Source: JAHZFN01 sp965149945
GTDB lineage: Bacteria > Bacillota > Dehalobacteriia > UBA4068 > UBA4997
DNA: 64,000 bases
NCBI GenBank assembly: GCA_965149945.1
Contig: CBCTTQ010000001.1
Span: forward strand, 1-64,000
Reading direction: 5' to 3'
Shown here: positions 17,635-26,377 of the stretch, piece after piece
Layout: each line of letters begins with the position of its first letter
Position numbering within the stretch: the stretch's first letter is position 1
Translations under genes and position numbers: made by a program
The notes under the pieces: model-generated
What the model was told of the DNA's origin: nothing
The model's database searches: none
What the model saw: the letters and a program-made list of their open reading frames with translations, nothing else

Positions 17635-18750
17635 TCAGTAGGATTCGTCGGTGTTGATGGTCACTGTTTTGCTGTTGGAATCATAGCCCACCTGGAAATC
17701 CATAGCGCGAGCCAGATCCTGCAATTTCACATAGTTGTTATTGTTAACGCTGTAGGTCAGCGGATAAATCTGTGTTTTGTCCAGATACAGCTTGGCATTG
17801 GTAATATCCGCCGTCACAGTGCTGGCGCCGGGAGAGGACATTTCCGTGCCGTTGGGCTTATAAGAAGCGCCGCTGGTCATGCTGACGGATTTTACCGAGT
17901 TGTTCCAGCCGACGGAGAATTTCTTGTCTGTGTCGTTGATGGTATAGGCGATATCCCGCAGTTTGAAGAAATTGTTGCCGTTGATGTTGTAAGCGTCAAA
18001 TTCTACCGTTTCCCCGTTGACTTTCACTTTGGAACCGGTAGGATCGGCGCTGGTACTGTCCGCCAAATCGCCGTAGCGGGAATCATAGCATTGGGCGCAG
18101 TCCATGCTGACGGCATATTCATCTAAATGGTAAATGTCGCCGCAGCCGTTACAGCCCATATAGTACTGATGGGGGTGGCTTTCGGCGAATTTTTTCTTAT
18201 AAGCGTGAACATGAGCCTCCACGGCGTCGCTGTAGCGGAAGTAGGTATAGTCGCCGCTGTCCCGTTCCTCGGCGGCAATAACCCGTTCCACCAAGGCATA
18301 ATTGCCGGACCAAACGTTTTGTTCCAGCAGGGTGATATTGCCGCTTTTGTCGATTTCTTTGACAATCGCCCAATGGGTGTAGTTGGTAAACCGTACAATA
18401 TCGCCCACCTGAGGCGAGGAAACCGCGCTGAAGCTGCCGGAAGTCACCAGCGGGGTGCTGGTGGGGGAAAGAAGGTTGTACACGGTCACGCCATAGACAG
18501 AGGAGTAAAACCGCTTCACCAAAGCCGCGCAGCAATAGGTGGTATCGCTGTTATAATTGCTGACATTTTCTTTCGGCGCATAGATCGCTTCCACCAAAAC
18601 GTTTTGAAAGGTCATGCTGTCCACGACCTGAGCGTTTTGGGTGATCTCCACCCGGCTGGTAGTGCTGATCCCAAAGGCGGGACCCCACACCGCGGTAAAG
18701 CAAAATACCAGACAGAGAACAAAGGAAAAGATTCTTGCCTTGTTGTTCAT
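17635..18750 (-). CDS. Secreted CHAP-like amidase with zinc-ribbon-like insert and copper-amine-oxidase-type stalk domain
   Basis: 371 residues. A signal peptide occupies about 1-28. The CHAP/NlpC-like domain (about 60-170) has candidate catalytic Cys in TTYCCAALVKRFY and His in THWAIVKEI. A segment with two pairs, CNGCG and CAQC, about 20 residues apart, resembles a zinc ribbon. The C-terminal half carries repeats of the copper amine oxidase N-terminal (stalk) type: FKLRDIAYTIN and VKLQDLARAMDF. Likely acts outside the cell on peptidoglycan or peptide bonds. AAAAGGAG precedes ATG 18750. Domain assignment is by eye. Confidence 0.72.
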   Translation of the reverse strand: MNNKARIFSFVLCLVFCFTAVWGPAFGISTTSRVEITQNAQVVDSMTFQNVLVEAIYAPKENVSNYNSDTTYCCAALVKRFYSSVYGVTVYNLLSPTSTPLVTSGSFSAVSSPQVGDIVRFTNYTHWAIVKEIDKSGNITLLEQNVWSGNYALVERVIAAEERDSGDYTYFRYSDAVEAHVHAYKKKFAESHPHQYYMGCNGCGDIYHLDEYAVSMDCAQCYDSRYGDLADSTSADPTGSKVKVNGETVEFDAYNINGNNFFKLRDIAYTINDTDKKFSVGWNNSVKSVSMTSGASYKPNGTEMSSPGASTVTADITNAKLYLDKTQIYPLTYSVNNNNYVKLQDLARAMDFQVGYDSNSKTVTINTDESY

Positions 18751-18936
18751 AGAAAAACTCCTTTTGATCAATATTGTTCGTTTCACGGGCTCCTCAGCGG
18801 CGCCGTTTTCAGAGCGTTAAGACGCCCTCTTCCGCGTTTTCGATCTTGTCCAACATATATACTGATCGCCAGACGTACTTCTTTTTCTCTTCTCTGATTT
18901 TCTCTTCTCTGAAAAGAATTGAAAAATACATCCTAT

Positions 18937-18965
18937 ATTATACTCCCTTCCCGCCAAAAGTGCAA
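18937..18965 (-). promoter_or_regulatory. SigA-type promoter for the secreted amidase-like gene
   Basis: Minus-strand TTGCAC (18965-18960), 17-bp spacer, perfect TATAAT (18942-18937), about 190 bp before the start codon. Confidence 0.72.
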
Positions 18966-19021
18966 CTGGGAGAGGGTTCTTTTTCTCCCTCTCGTTTTAT
19001 CTATTTTTGATATATATTTCT

Positions 19022-19037
19022 CGTTTCACGTGAATAC
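19022..19037. promoter_or_regulatory. Degenerate parS-like site
   Basis: CGTTTCACGTGAATAC matches 12 of 16 positions of parS and keeps the central TTTCACGTGAA core. It is close to DnaA-box-like sites. Weak evidence; it may be chance. Confidence 0.3.
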
Positions 19038-19056
19038 CATGTGAACGCAGACTGAA

Positions 19057-19096
19057 TTTTCCACAGAATTTGGTGGAAAATCTTGGGTTTTCCACC
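19057..19096. promoter_or_regulatory. Second DnaA-box cluster, upstream of PLC-recF
   Basis: TTTTCCACA (19057-19065, consensus), 6 bp, GGTGGAAAA (19072-19080, inverted, one mismatch), then TTTTCCACC (19088-19096, one mismatch). The inverted pair with 6-bp spacing followed by CTTGGGT copies the arrangement at 12986-13016 in oriC. Confidence 0.6.
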
Positions 19097-19491
19097 AAAC
19101 AATTGCAAACTATTGGAAAATTCACCGAAAATGCAGGGTTTACCGGGAAAAAATGGAATACTCTATTTAGGTACAAACGATAAGAGAAAACAAGCGGAAC
19201 ACAAAGATTTCGAAAAGAGGGATTTTTCACCGCGACGGTTGTTTTCTGTAGGGATTTTTTTATCAAAGCAACGCCCGACCCAAACGCTCATCCTTCAATA
19301 TCGAAAAAACTACGATTCTTCGAAAACAGGAAGAACCCGAGCAGAAAAGGGCAATCCGGGAGTAAAAGGGAGATTCCCCGCGGACAAAAAGAAACATACC
19401 CCGAAGTACTCCCGAAAACAAAGGAAAAATAAGAAAACAGACCATTCATAAGGCGTCTCGAAAGACGCCGCATACAACAGGTGGTGATACT

Positions 19492-20388
19492 ATGCCAAAC
19501 ATCTGGTGCCATATTCTTTTGGGCAACGAGTTCGTCCGGGGATTACCTGATGATGTGAAAAAAGATATTCGTTCCGGCCCCTGTTACGGGGTGTTTCGCC
19601 TGGGCACGCTGGGACCGGATTTTTTCCTCTTCGATAATTGGAACCATTGTTATTTTAACAGCCGCCACGAAGTGAGCAGCTATCTGCACCGCCACCGCTG
19701 CAAAGACGCCCTGATGTACGCCATCAACCAAGTAAAAAAAGACAAAGACAACGGACAGCCCTGGTGGACCCAGGCCATCTATACCTTGGGTACCGTCAGC
19801 CATTTCATCGCGGACGCCGCCATCCATCCCATGGTCTATCAGATTGTTCCTCACAGCATCGCCTACCGCAACTATCACATCAAACTGGAAACGGAAATGG
19901 ACGTGTATCTGGCGGAAAGTCTGGGCATCGGCGCCGAACATATCATCGCCAACCCCGCCGCCAGCGTGGTGATGCCCCTCAACGCCCGCCATGAAATCTG
20001 TCAATATTATTATGACCTGGTCAATGATTTTTATAAAGGAGAGCTGAAACCTCTGACCGCGGAGGAAATTCTGCGCTCCATCCGCAGCTATCTGGCGGCG
20101 TTTGAAGTTTTGCGCACCCAGGAGTCTATGTATCTCCTCTGCCGGGCGCTGGCTGTCCTCACCCTGGGCAAAGTGCGGCTGGATTGGTTTTGGCATCCCG
20201 ACCAGATTTCTCCCGATGTGAAAACCCACTTGGAAAATTACGGTTTTTGGAATCTTTGCCATAACGCCATGGATATCGGCGAGCAAGTGCTTCCCATGAT
20301 CTGGCGTTATTGGCACGGCGAAGAAGAACTGCGCGCCGTCCGCGCCCGCCTGCCCAAAACCAACTACCTGGGAGAACCGGAACTGTAG
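19492..20388 (+). CDS. Zinc-dependent phospholipase C family protein
   Basis: 298 residues of the zinc-dependent phospholipase C/S1-P1 nuclease-type fold. Candidate metal ligands are His7 region (WCHILLG), GTLGPDF, and the hallmark helix GTVSHFIADAAIHP around residues 104-117, with later RNYHIKLETEMD. There is no signal peptide, unlike secreted toxins of the family, so it is probably cytoplasmic, and the substrate is unknown. AGGTGG precedes ATG 19492. It lies 72 bp upstream of recF on the same strand and may share its transcript. Confidence 0.82.
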   Translation: MPNIWCHILLGNEFVRGLPDDVKKDIRSGPCYGVFRLGTLGPDFFLFDNWNHCYFNSRHEVSSYLHRHRCKDALMYAINQVKKDKDNGQPWWTQAIYTLGTVSHFIADAAIHPMVYQIVPHSIAYRNYHIKLETEMDVYLAESLGIGAEHIIANPAASVVMPLNARHEICQYYYDLVNDFYKGELKPLTAEEILRSIRSYLAAFEVLRTQESMYLLCRALAVLTLGKVRLDWFWHPDQISPDVKTHLENYGFWNLCHNAMDIGEQVLPMIWRYWHGEEELRAVRARLPKTNYLGEPEL

Positions 20389-20460
20389 CCCCGCCCGACC
20401 GCCAAACCTATTTTTCGGGTTTGCGCCCACCGCCCTTTTCTCGGAAAGGAGACTCTGCCC

Positions 20461-21609
20461 ATGCGCCTCGACCGTCTGACCGTCCGTGGCTTTCGCAATT
20501 ACACTGACCACACTTTTTTCTGGCATCCTCAGATCAATATCATCTACGGCTCCAACGCCCAAGGCAAAACCAATCTGCTGGAAGCGATTTCCTATTTGAG
20601 CGCCGGCGCGTCGTTCCGTGGGCAAAATGAAGAAAAACTGCTCAACTGGGACAGCGATTTTTTCTTTTTGGAAGCGGAACTAGAACGGGAAGACCGTCTC
20701 TGCACCGTCAGCGCCGGCTATCAGCAACGCAAAAAACTCTGGAAAAAAAACGGCGCCCCCTGCCGCCGAGTCAGCGAAATCGTGGGGTTTCTCCACACGG
20801 TGATCTTTACCCCGGAAGACCTGGAAATTGTCAAAAAAGGGCCTGAACTGCGACGAAATTTTTTAGACAGGGAAATGCTGCAAATGTTCCACGGCTATCA
20901 CCGTGTCTTGAACCAATACAAAAAGGCTCTGTTCCAGCGGAACAATCTTCTGAAACAGCTGGCCTTCTCAGGAAAAGACGAACAGGAAGCTCTCCTCGCC
21001 CCCTGGGAAAGTCAGCTGGCGACGGGAGGCGCTCTGATTCTGCAAAAGCGGGCGTTCATCATCGACCGTCTCAACGAAATCGCCGCCCCCATCCACCGGC
21101 GACTGAGCGGCGGCGCGGAAACCCTGTGCCTCAGTTACGAGCCGGCGCTTCCCGACACTTCCATCCTGCCTCGAGAAGAAGAAATCTTGGCGGAGCGGTT
21201 GGCAGAGGCTCTCGCCCAAAGGCGGGAAGAAGACCTGCGGCGGGGATTCACCACCTGCGGCCCCCATCGAGATGATTTAAAAATCAGTATTAACGGCGTA
21301 GACGCCCGCTATTACGGCTCCCAAGGACAACAGAAAACCGCCGCCCTGTCTGTCAAATTATCCGAACCGGCGCTGGTGCGGGAAATAAACGGTTATTATC
21401 CCATTCTGCTGTTGGACGACGTCCTGTCAGAATTAGACAAAAACCGCCGCGCCGCTCTGCTGGAACTGGCGCTGGGGAAGTCGCAAATTTTTCTCACCAC
21501 CACCGATATTGATCAGGAACTGCTGGCAACGGAAGCAGACCGCTGCCGCAGATTTCACATCTGCCACGGTCGGCTGCAAGAGGAAAACACCTCCGCTCTT
21601 CCCAAATAA
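20461..21609 (+). CDS. recF: DNA replication and repair protein RecF
   Basis: SMC-like ATPase that helps load RecA at gapped DNA and stalled forks. Walker A GSNAQGKTNLLEA near residue 35, signature region YYGSQGQQKTAALS, and Walker B PILLLDDVLSELD about residues 318-330; 382 residues. AAAGGAG precedes ATG 20461. Normally recF follows dnaN and yaaA; here those are about 22 kb downstream, and neither gyrB nor gyrA follows. Instead gap and pgk genes come next. Confidence 0.96.
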   Translation: MRLDRLTVRGFRNYTDHTFFWHPQINIIYGSNAQGKTNLLEAISYLSAGASFRGQNEEKLLNWDSDFFFLEAELEREDRLCTVSAGYQQRKKLWKKNGAPCRRVSEIVGFLHTVIFTPEDLEIVKKGPELRRNFLDREMLQMFHGYHRVLNQYKKALFQRNNLLKQLAFSGKDEQEALLAPWESQLATGGALILQKRAFIIDRLNEIAAPIHRRLSGGAETLCLSYEPALPDTSILPREEEILAERLAEALAQRREEDLRRGFTTCGPHRDDLKISINGVDARYYGSQGQQKTAALSVKLSEPALVREINGYYPILLLDDVLSELDKNRRAALLELALGKSQIFLTTTDIDQELLATEADRCRRFHICHGRLQEENTSALPK

Positions 21610-21708
21610 ACAGACCGCGAAAAGTAAACAACCACTCGAAACATTTTCTCAAAAAGAGAACTTCGGCAAGAAAAGGCAAGAAACTCACCGAAAAAATGCC
21701 GAAAGATA

Positions 21709-21736
21709 TTGAAAAACTTTTTTTATATGTTAAAAT
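21709..21736 (+). promoter_or_regulatory. gap promoter
   Basis: TTGAAA (21709-21714), 16-bp spacer, TAAAAT (21731-21736), about 80 bp before the GTG start. Confidence 0.6.
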
Positions 21737-21817
21737 TAGGGTATGGGGGATTTTTTGCCTTCATGAACTTAACATCAATTTAACCTGTTTTAAAGCATAT
21801 CTTAAGGAGGAAGCAAA

Positions 21818-22819
21818 GTGATCAAAATCGCCATCAACGGAATGGGTCGGGTCGGACGCCTGGTATTTCGGCAGATTTTCGATACCCCGGGAGTAGAGGT
21901 TGTCGCCATCAACGGCCGTTCCTCAGCGGAGTCTCACGCGCATCTGACCAAATATGATTCCGTACACGGGACTTGGAACCATGACATCGAAGTGAAAGAA
22001 GACGCGCTGGTGATCGAAGGCAAAGAAGTGAAGGTGCTGAAAATCGCCGATATTCATGATATGCCCTGGAAAGAATTGGGGGTTGATGTGGTAGTGGAAG
22101 CTACCGGCATCTACAAATCCGCCGAGCAATGTCAGGCACATCTGGACGCCGGCGCGAAAAAAGTAGTCATCACCGCCCCCGGTAAAAACGAAGATATCAC
22201 TATTGTGATGGGCGTTAACGACGGAGAATATGATCCCCAAAAACATAACATCATCTCCTGCGCTTCCTGCACCACCAACTGTCTGGCTCCGGTGGCAAAA
22301 GTGCTGGATGAAAATTTCGGCATCAAACACGGTTTCATGACCACCATCCATGCCTATACCAACGACCAGAAAATCCACGACAAAACCCACAAAGATTTCC
22401 GCCGCGCTCGGGCGGCCGGTCTTTCCATGATTCCCACTACCACCGGCGCCGCCAAAGCCGTAGCCAAAGTGCTGCCTCAGTTGGAAGGAAAACTGAACGG
22501 CTTTGCCGTTCGCGTCCCCACTCCCAATGTTTCCCTGGTGGACTTGGTGGTGGATTTAAAGAAAAAAGTGACCAAAGAAGAAGTCAACGCCGCCTTTAAA
22601 AAGGCGTCTGAAAATGAAATGAAAGGCATTCTGGGCTACAACGAACTGCCTTTGGTTTCGGTAGATTACAACAACTGCTCCATCTCTTCCGTAGTAGACG
22701 GTCTGTCCACGATGGTGATGGAGGATGACATGGTGAAAGTCATCGCCTGGTATGACAACGAGTGGGGCTATGCCTGCCGCGTGTTGGATCTGGCGATGAT
22801 GGTTGCCGCCGAAAAATAA
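21818..22819 (+). CDS. gap: Glyceraldehyde-3-phosphate dehydrogenase, GapB-like cofactor loop
   Basis: Interconverts glyceraldehyde-3-phosphate and 1,3-bisphosphoglycerate. The catalytic Cys lies in ASCTTNCLAP (about residue 150) and the His in the HAYTND region; 333 residues. The start is GTG with AAGGAGG. The loop after the second strand reads AINGRSSAES: the Asp that selects NAD in typical GapA enzymes is Gly, followed by Arg. B. subtilis NADP-linked GapB has a similarly Asp-free loop (AINASYSAET), and the C-terminus STMVMEDDMVKVIAWYDNEW also matches GapB. NADP use is therefore plausible but inferred. Upstream of two pgk genes. Confidence 0.93.
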   Translation: MIKIAINGMGRVGRLVFRQIFDTPGVEVVAINGRSSAESHAHLTKYDSVHGTWNHDIEVKEDALVIEGKEVKVLKIADIHDMPWKELGVDVVVEATGIYKSAEQCQAHLDAGAKKVVITAPGKNEDITIVMGVNDGEYDPQKHNIISCASCTTNCLAPVAKVLDENFGIKHGFMTTIHAYTNDQKIHDKTHKDFRRARAAGLSMIPTTTGAAKAVAKVLPQLEGKLNGFAVRVPTPNVSLVDLVVDLKKKVTKEEVNAAFKKASENEMKGILGYNELPLVSVDYNNCSISSVVDGLSTMVMEDDMVKVIAWYDNEWGYACRVLDLAMMVAAEK

Positions 22820-22827
22820 CGAAAACA

Positions 22828-22862
22828 AGCAGAAAAGCCTGTTTCACGGGCTTTTCTGCTAT
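22828..22862 (+). terminator. Hairpin after gap
   Basis: 12-bp stem AGCAGAAAAGCC/GGCTTTTCTGCT, then a weak T-rich tail (ATTCTCTTTTT). It may partly uncouple gap from pgk. Confidence 0.65.
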
Positions 22863-23244
22863 TCTCTTTTTACGGAAACGCTCTGTGGTGTTTCGAGCTT
22901 CTGAAAGAAGGAGAGACCTTCGGTGATTCTCTTTTGATGATTCTCCGTCTTTTGTCGGCGCTTATCGCTCCGGCGCGGTCTCCCCTGAGAACCAAACAGG
23001 CGGCGGAGGCGCCGCGCTCCCCCAAACCGTCAAACCCCACGGAACGAAAACCTTCACGACAAGCGGAACGCGCGGCAATTGCCGCGCGGCGGAAAAGGAG
23101 CGTCCACTCAACAAAGGAGAAAACCGAAACAGGCTGTTTCCCTCGCGACTCCATATCCGCCTTTCGAAATCATATATCTGAATCACATATTGAACGAAAA
23201 GACTGCCGGAGAGAATCCTTACGCGGTAAAAGGAGGTTGTGAAA
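22863..23244. other. gap-pgk intergenic region
   Basis: About 380 bp without a supported gene. No clear promoter was found. Confidence 0.45.
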
Positions 23245-24477
23245 ATGGGTGATTTCAGTTATCATAAAAAAACCGTGCGGGATCTTCCCGTACGAGGCAA
23301 AAGAGTGCTGGTGCGCGTGGACTTCAATGTTCCGCTGACCAAAGAAGGCGGGATCGCCGACGACACCCGCGTCCGCAGCGCCATGCCCACCATCAATTAT
23401 CTGCTGGCGCATGGCGCCAGAGTTATTCTTATGTCCCATCTGGGACGCCCCAAAGGTCAGGTGAAGCCGGAGCTTTCTCTGCGGGTAGTAGCGGAACGGC
23501 TGGAAAAAACCATGGACACCCCGGTGTTTTTTGTACCGGACTGTGTGGGAGAAGCGGCGGAACAAGCGGCGGCGGCTCTTCGAGACGGAGAAGTGCTGTT
23601 GCTGGAAAACCTGCGCTTTCACCCTGAAGAAGAAAAAAACGACCCGGATTTCGCCCGAGCTTTGGCGAAACTGGGAGAAATCTATGTGGACGACGCTTTC
23701 GGCACCGTCCACCGCGCTCATGCCTCCATGGCGGGCGTCCCTCAACTGCTGCCGGCGGTTTCCGGTTTGCTGTTGGAAAAAGAACTGGTAATCATGGGAA
23801 AAATTTTGTCCGAGCCTAACCGTCCCTTTACAGCCATCATGGGCGGCGCCAAAGTCTCCGACAAAATCGGCGTTATCCGCAACCTGCTGGACAAGGTGGA
23901 CCGTCTTTTGATCGGAGGCGCTATGGCCAACACCTTTCTGGCGGCGGCGGGCTATGACATGCAGGCATCCAAAATCGAAACCGATTATCTGCCCGTAGCC
24001 AAAGAACTGCTGGAAAACGACCTGGAACGCAAAATTTGCCTGCCCATGGATTTGACAGCCGCCGAAGCCTTTGATAATGACGCGCGGCGGGAACAGGTAA
24101 AACCGGGGCAATTGCCCGTGGGCTGGATGGCGCTGGACATCGGCGAACGCACCATCCTCAGTTACGCCAAAATCATCGCCTCCGCCCGTACTGTCGTTTG
24201 GAACGGTCCCATGGGGGTTTTTGAAATGAAACATTTTGATCGGGGTACCCGCAAAATCGCTCTGGCCGTCGCCAAAACCAAAGCCACCACCATCGTGGGA
24301 GGAGGCGACAGTCTGGCGGCTCTGGAAAAAGCCGGCGTCAGCTATCTGGTGAACCATCTGTCCACCGGCGGCGGCTCCACACTGGCTTATTTGCAAGGGA
24401 CGGAACTGCCGGGCGTGGCAGCCCTGGAAGACCTGGATGACAACGGGCTTTCGGTGCTGGCGGATATTGACGACTAA
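23245..24477 (+). CDS. pgk: Phosphoglycerate kinase, first of two tandem copies
   Basis: Transfers phosphate between 1,3-bisphosphoglycerate and ADP in glycolysis/gluconeogenesis. Full length, 410 residues, with VDFNVPL, DDTRV, SHLGRP, LENLRFHPEEE, GGAKVSDK, WNGPMGVFE and GGGDS all present. The C-terminal loop reads STGGGST where most PGKs have STGGGAS; the second copy shares this change. AGGAGG lies 8 nt before ATG 23245; a GTG two codons earlier is too close to it. About 13 extra residues at the C-terminus compared with copy 2. Nothing suggests decay. Confidence 0.95.
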   Translation: MGDFSYHKKTVRDLPVRGKRVLVRVDFNVPLTKEGGIADDTRVRSAMPTINYLLAHGARVILMSHLGRPKGQVKPELSLRVVAERLEKTMDTPVFFVPDCVGEAAEQAAAALRDGEVLLLENLRFHPEEEKNDPDFARALAKLGEIYVDDAFGTVHRAHASMAGVPQLLPAVSGLLLEKELVIMGKILSEPNRPFTAIMGGAKVSDKIGVIRNLLDKVDRLLIGGAMANTFLAAAGYDMQASKIETDYLPVAKELLENDLERKICLPMDLTAAEAFDNDARREQVKPGQLPVGWMALDIGERTILSYAKIIASARTVVWNGPMGVFEMKHFDRGTRKIALAVAKTKATTIVGGGDSLAALEKAGVSYLVNHLSTGGGSTLAYLQGTELPGVAALEDLDDNGLSVLADIDD

Positions 24478-24756
24478 CCAAAAGAACAGAAAAAAACCGA
24501 GCAGAAACGCTCTCCGCTTAAAGAAAACGCGAAAAGAAAAAATTTTCGACAAAAAAACGAGTTCGCCGACTGAAAAACAGGAGACGCCAAAGGAAACTTC
24601 TCCGAGCGAACATAAAAAAAAAGAGAAATAGGGATTCATTCCGCCGGTAACTTCGCGAAACGGCGGTTGAATAGAAGTCGGGGCAACCCGACCGGCCCCG
24701 AAGGGCCGCGGAAAAGAGATTTATAAGACGCAGAAAACCGGGAGGAATTAAAAAAA
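24478..24756. other. Spacer between the two pgk genes
   Basis: 279 bp, A-rich then with a GGCCCC/GGGGCC-type inverted repeat near 24700. No gene. The spacer means the copies are not fused or overlapping. Confidence 0.5.
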
Positions 24757-25959
24757 ATGGTTTCAAAGAGTATCTATGACAAAAAAACGGTCCGTGATAT
24801 TGAAGTGCAGGGCAAACGAGTGCTGGTGCGGGTAGATTTCAATGTCCCCCTGACGCCGGACATGCGAATCCTGGATGACACACGAATTCAGGCCTCTGCC
24901 CCCACCGTCCGTTATTTGCGGGAACATGGCGCCAAAGTGATTCTTCTTTCGCACTTGGGTCGTCCGGGCGGAGAGATTGTACCCAAATACAGTCTGAAAG
25001 TCACCGCCAACCGCTTCAGCCAAATCCTGGGCTGTGAGGTACAATTCTGTTCACAATGCATCGGCGAACTGCCGAAAAAGATGATCAAAAAACTGCAGCC
25101 GGGCGAAGTGCTGCTGTTGGAAAATGTGCGCTTCCATCCGGAAGAAGAAAAGAACGATCCGGAATTCGCCGAAAAACTGGCGGAATTGGGCGACATTTAT
25201 GTAAATGATGCTTTTGGTACCTGTCACCGCTATCACGCCTCCATGGAAGGTGTGGCGCATCTGCTGCCGGCGGTTTCCGGTTTGCTGCTGGAAAAAGAAC
25301 TGGTGGTGATGGGCAAAAATCTGGAAGATCCTATCAAACCTTTTTTGGCCATTATGGGCGGCGCCAAAGTCTCCGATAAAATCGGCGTCATCGAAAATCT
25401 GATCTGCAAAGTCGACCGTCTGCTGGTAGGCGGCGGCATCGGTAACACCTTCCTGGCGGCACAGGGACACAATATGCAGCAGTCCCGTGTCAACACGGAA
25501 AGTATGGATTGGGCAAAAAGCTTCCTTGCCAACACCAAGGAAAAAGAAAAATTAGTACTGCCTGTGGATTTGGTAGTGGCGGACGGTTTTGACGCCAACG
25601 CCATGACCCGCGTGGTGGGTGTGGATGAAATCCCCGATGGTTGGATGGCGCTGGACATCGGACCGCAAACAGTGGAAATTTTCTCCGAGTATATTCAAAA
25701 ATGCCACACTGTCGTCTGGAACGGTCCCATGGGCGTCTTTGAAATGGCGCCCTTTGCCGGCGGCACCATCGGCGTCGCTTCCGCGGTCGCAAAATCCCGC
25801 TGCATCAGCATCATCGGCGGCGGCGACTCTGTGGCGGCGGTGGAAAAAGCCGGCGTCAGCTATCTGGTCAACCACATTTCCACCGGCGGCGGCTCCACAT
25901 TGAAATTCCTGGAAGGGGTGGATTTACCCGCCATCAAAGTCTTGGATAATCTGGAATAA
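24757..25959 (+). CDS. pgk: Phosphoglycerate kinase, second tandem copy
   Basis: Second complete PGK, 400 residues, with VDFNVPL, DDTRI, SHLGRP, LENVRFHPEEE, GGAKVSDK, WNGPMGVFE and GGGDS intact. It differs from copy 1 in the 90-110 region (CSQCIGELPKK), the VNDAFGTCHRYHAS segment and the GGGIGNTF stretch, so the pair has diverged beyond a recent duplication. GGAGGA precedes ATG 24757. A strong terminator follows. No tpi or gpm gene lies nearby; eno is about 14 kb further on. Confidence 0.95.
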   Translation: MVSKSIYDKKTVRDIEVQGKRVLVRVDFNVPLTPDMRILDDTRIQASAPTVRYLREHGAKVILLSHLGRPGGEIVPKYSLKVTANRFSQILGCEVQFCSQCIGELPKKMIKKLQPGEVLLLENVRFHPEEEKNDPEFAEKLAELGDIYVNDAFGTCHRYHASMEGVAHLLPAVSGLLLEKELVVMGKNLEDPIKPFLAIMGGAKVSDKIGVIENLICKVDRLLVGGGIGNTFLAAQGHNMQQSRVNTESMDWAKSFLANTKEKEKLVLPVDLVVADGFDANAMTRVVGVDEIPDGWMALDIGPQTVEIFSEYIQKCHTVVWNGPMGVFEMAPFAGGTIGVASAVAKSRCISIIGGGDSVAAVEKAGVSYLVNHISTGGGSTLKFLEGVDLPAIKVLDNLE

Positions 25960-25974
25960 TACCGTCAAGCCCAA

Positions 25975-26007
25975 ACAGGGCGGGGAGGCGCCCCGCCCTG
26001 TTTTTTT
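25975..26007 (+). terminator. Terminator after the second pgk
   Basis: 11-bp GC-rich stem ACAGGGCGGGG/CCCCGCCCTGT with a 5-nt loop, then T7. Confidence 0.95.
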
Positions 26008-26377
26008 CCGAAAGAAAAACTTGCTTCTCAAAACGGAAAAGAACGTCTCGGAAAGCGGCGCGATAAAAAAAGCCCCCCAAAGCCGAAAAATTTCCGCGGG
26101 GCGATCTCCAATCTCGAACAAAAAAAATTTCCGCGGGAACGTCCCAAAAGCCAACAAGCGGTTTCCCGAAAAACCGCCGAAGAAGCAAAAAGTCGGCGTG
26201 AAATACCGCCGACTTACATTCCGCTCTTAGGGCGTCCCTATCACTGCTATACTTCCTGAAACTTCTTTTCAGAAAAACACCGAAAAAACAACCGCGCGAA
26301 CACATAAAAAACTTTTGGCGGGGAAACCGAAACAAACAGAAACCAAAAAACCCGTTTACAAGAAAGGGGAGAGAGCG
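26008..26377. other. pgk-rsmA intergenic region
   Basis: About 370 bp. The rsmA frame is open back to 26315, but its start is assigned downstream. No other gene seen. Confidence 0.5.

Larger units (their letters stand above)
18751..19491. other. Intergenic region with DnaA-box cluster upstream of PLC-recF
   Basis: 741 bp between divergent genes. It holds a minus-strand promoter (18937-18965), a degenerate parS-like sequence and a cluster of DnaA-box-like sites (19057-19096). No coding frame with support. Confidence 0.7.

Noticed and set aside
18779..18790. parS-like CGTTTCACG upstream of the secreted amidase gene
   Set aside because: No inverted second arm.
19543..20625. Long minus-strand open frame (360 codons) opposite the phospholipase-type gene and recF
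   Set aside because: It is antisense to two well-supported genes, has no ribosome site, and its Gly/His/Phe-rich product is typical of a mirror frame.
22840..22850. parS half-like TGTTTCACG in the gap terminator loop
   Set aside because: Only half a palindrome; the other arm is absent.
23170..24639. 489-codon minus-strand frame opposite pgk
   Set aside because: Mirror of a clear pgk gene; composition (Phe, Gln, His-rich) is that of antisense coding.
24478..24756. Fusion or frameshift joining the two pgk genes
   Set aside because: Each has its own start, ribosome site and complete domain set with a real spacer between.
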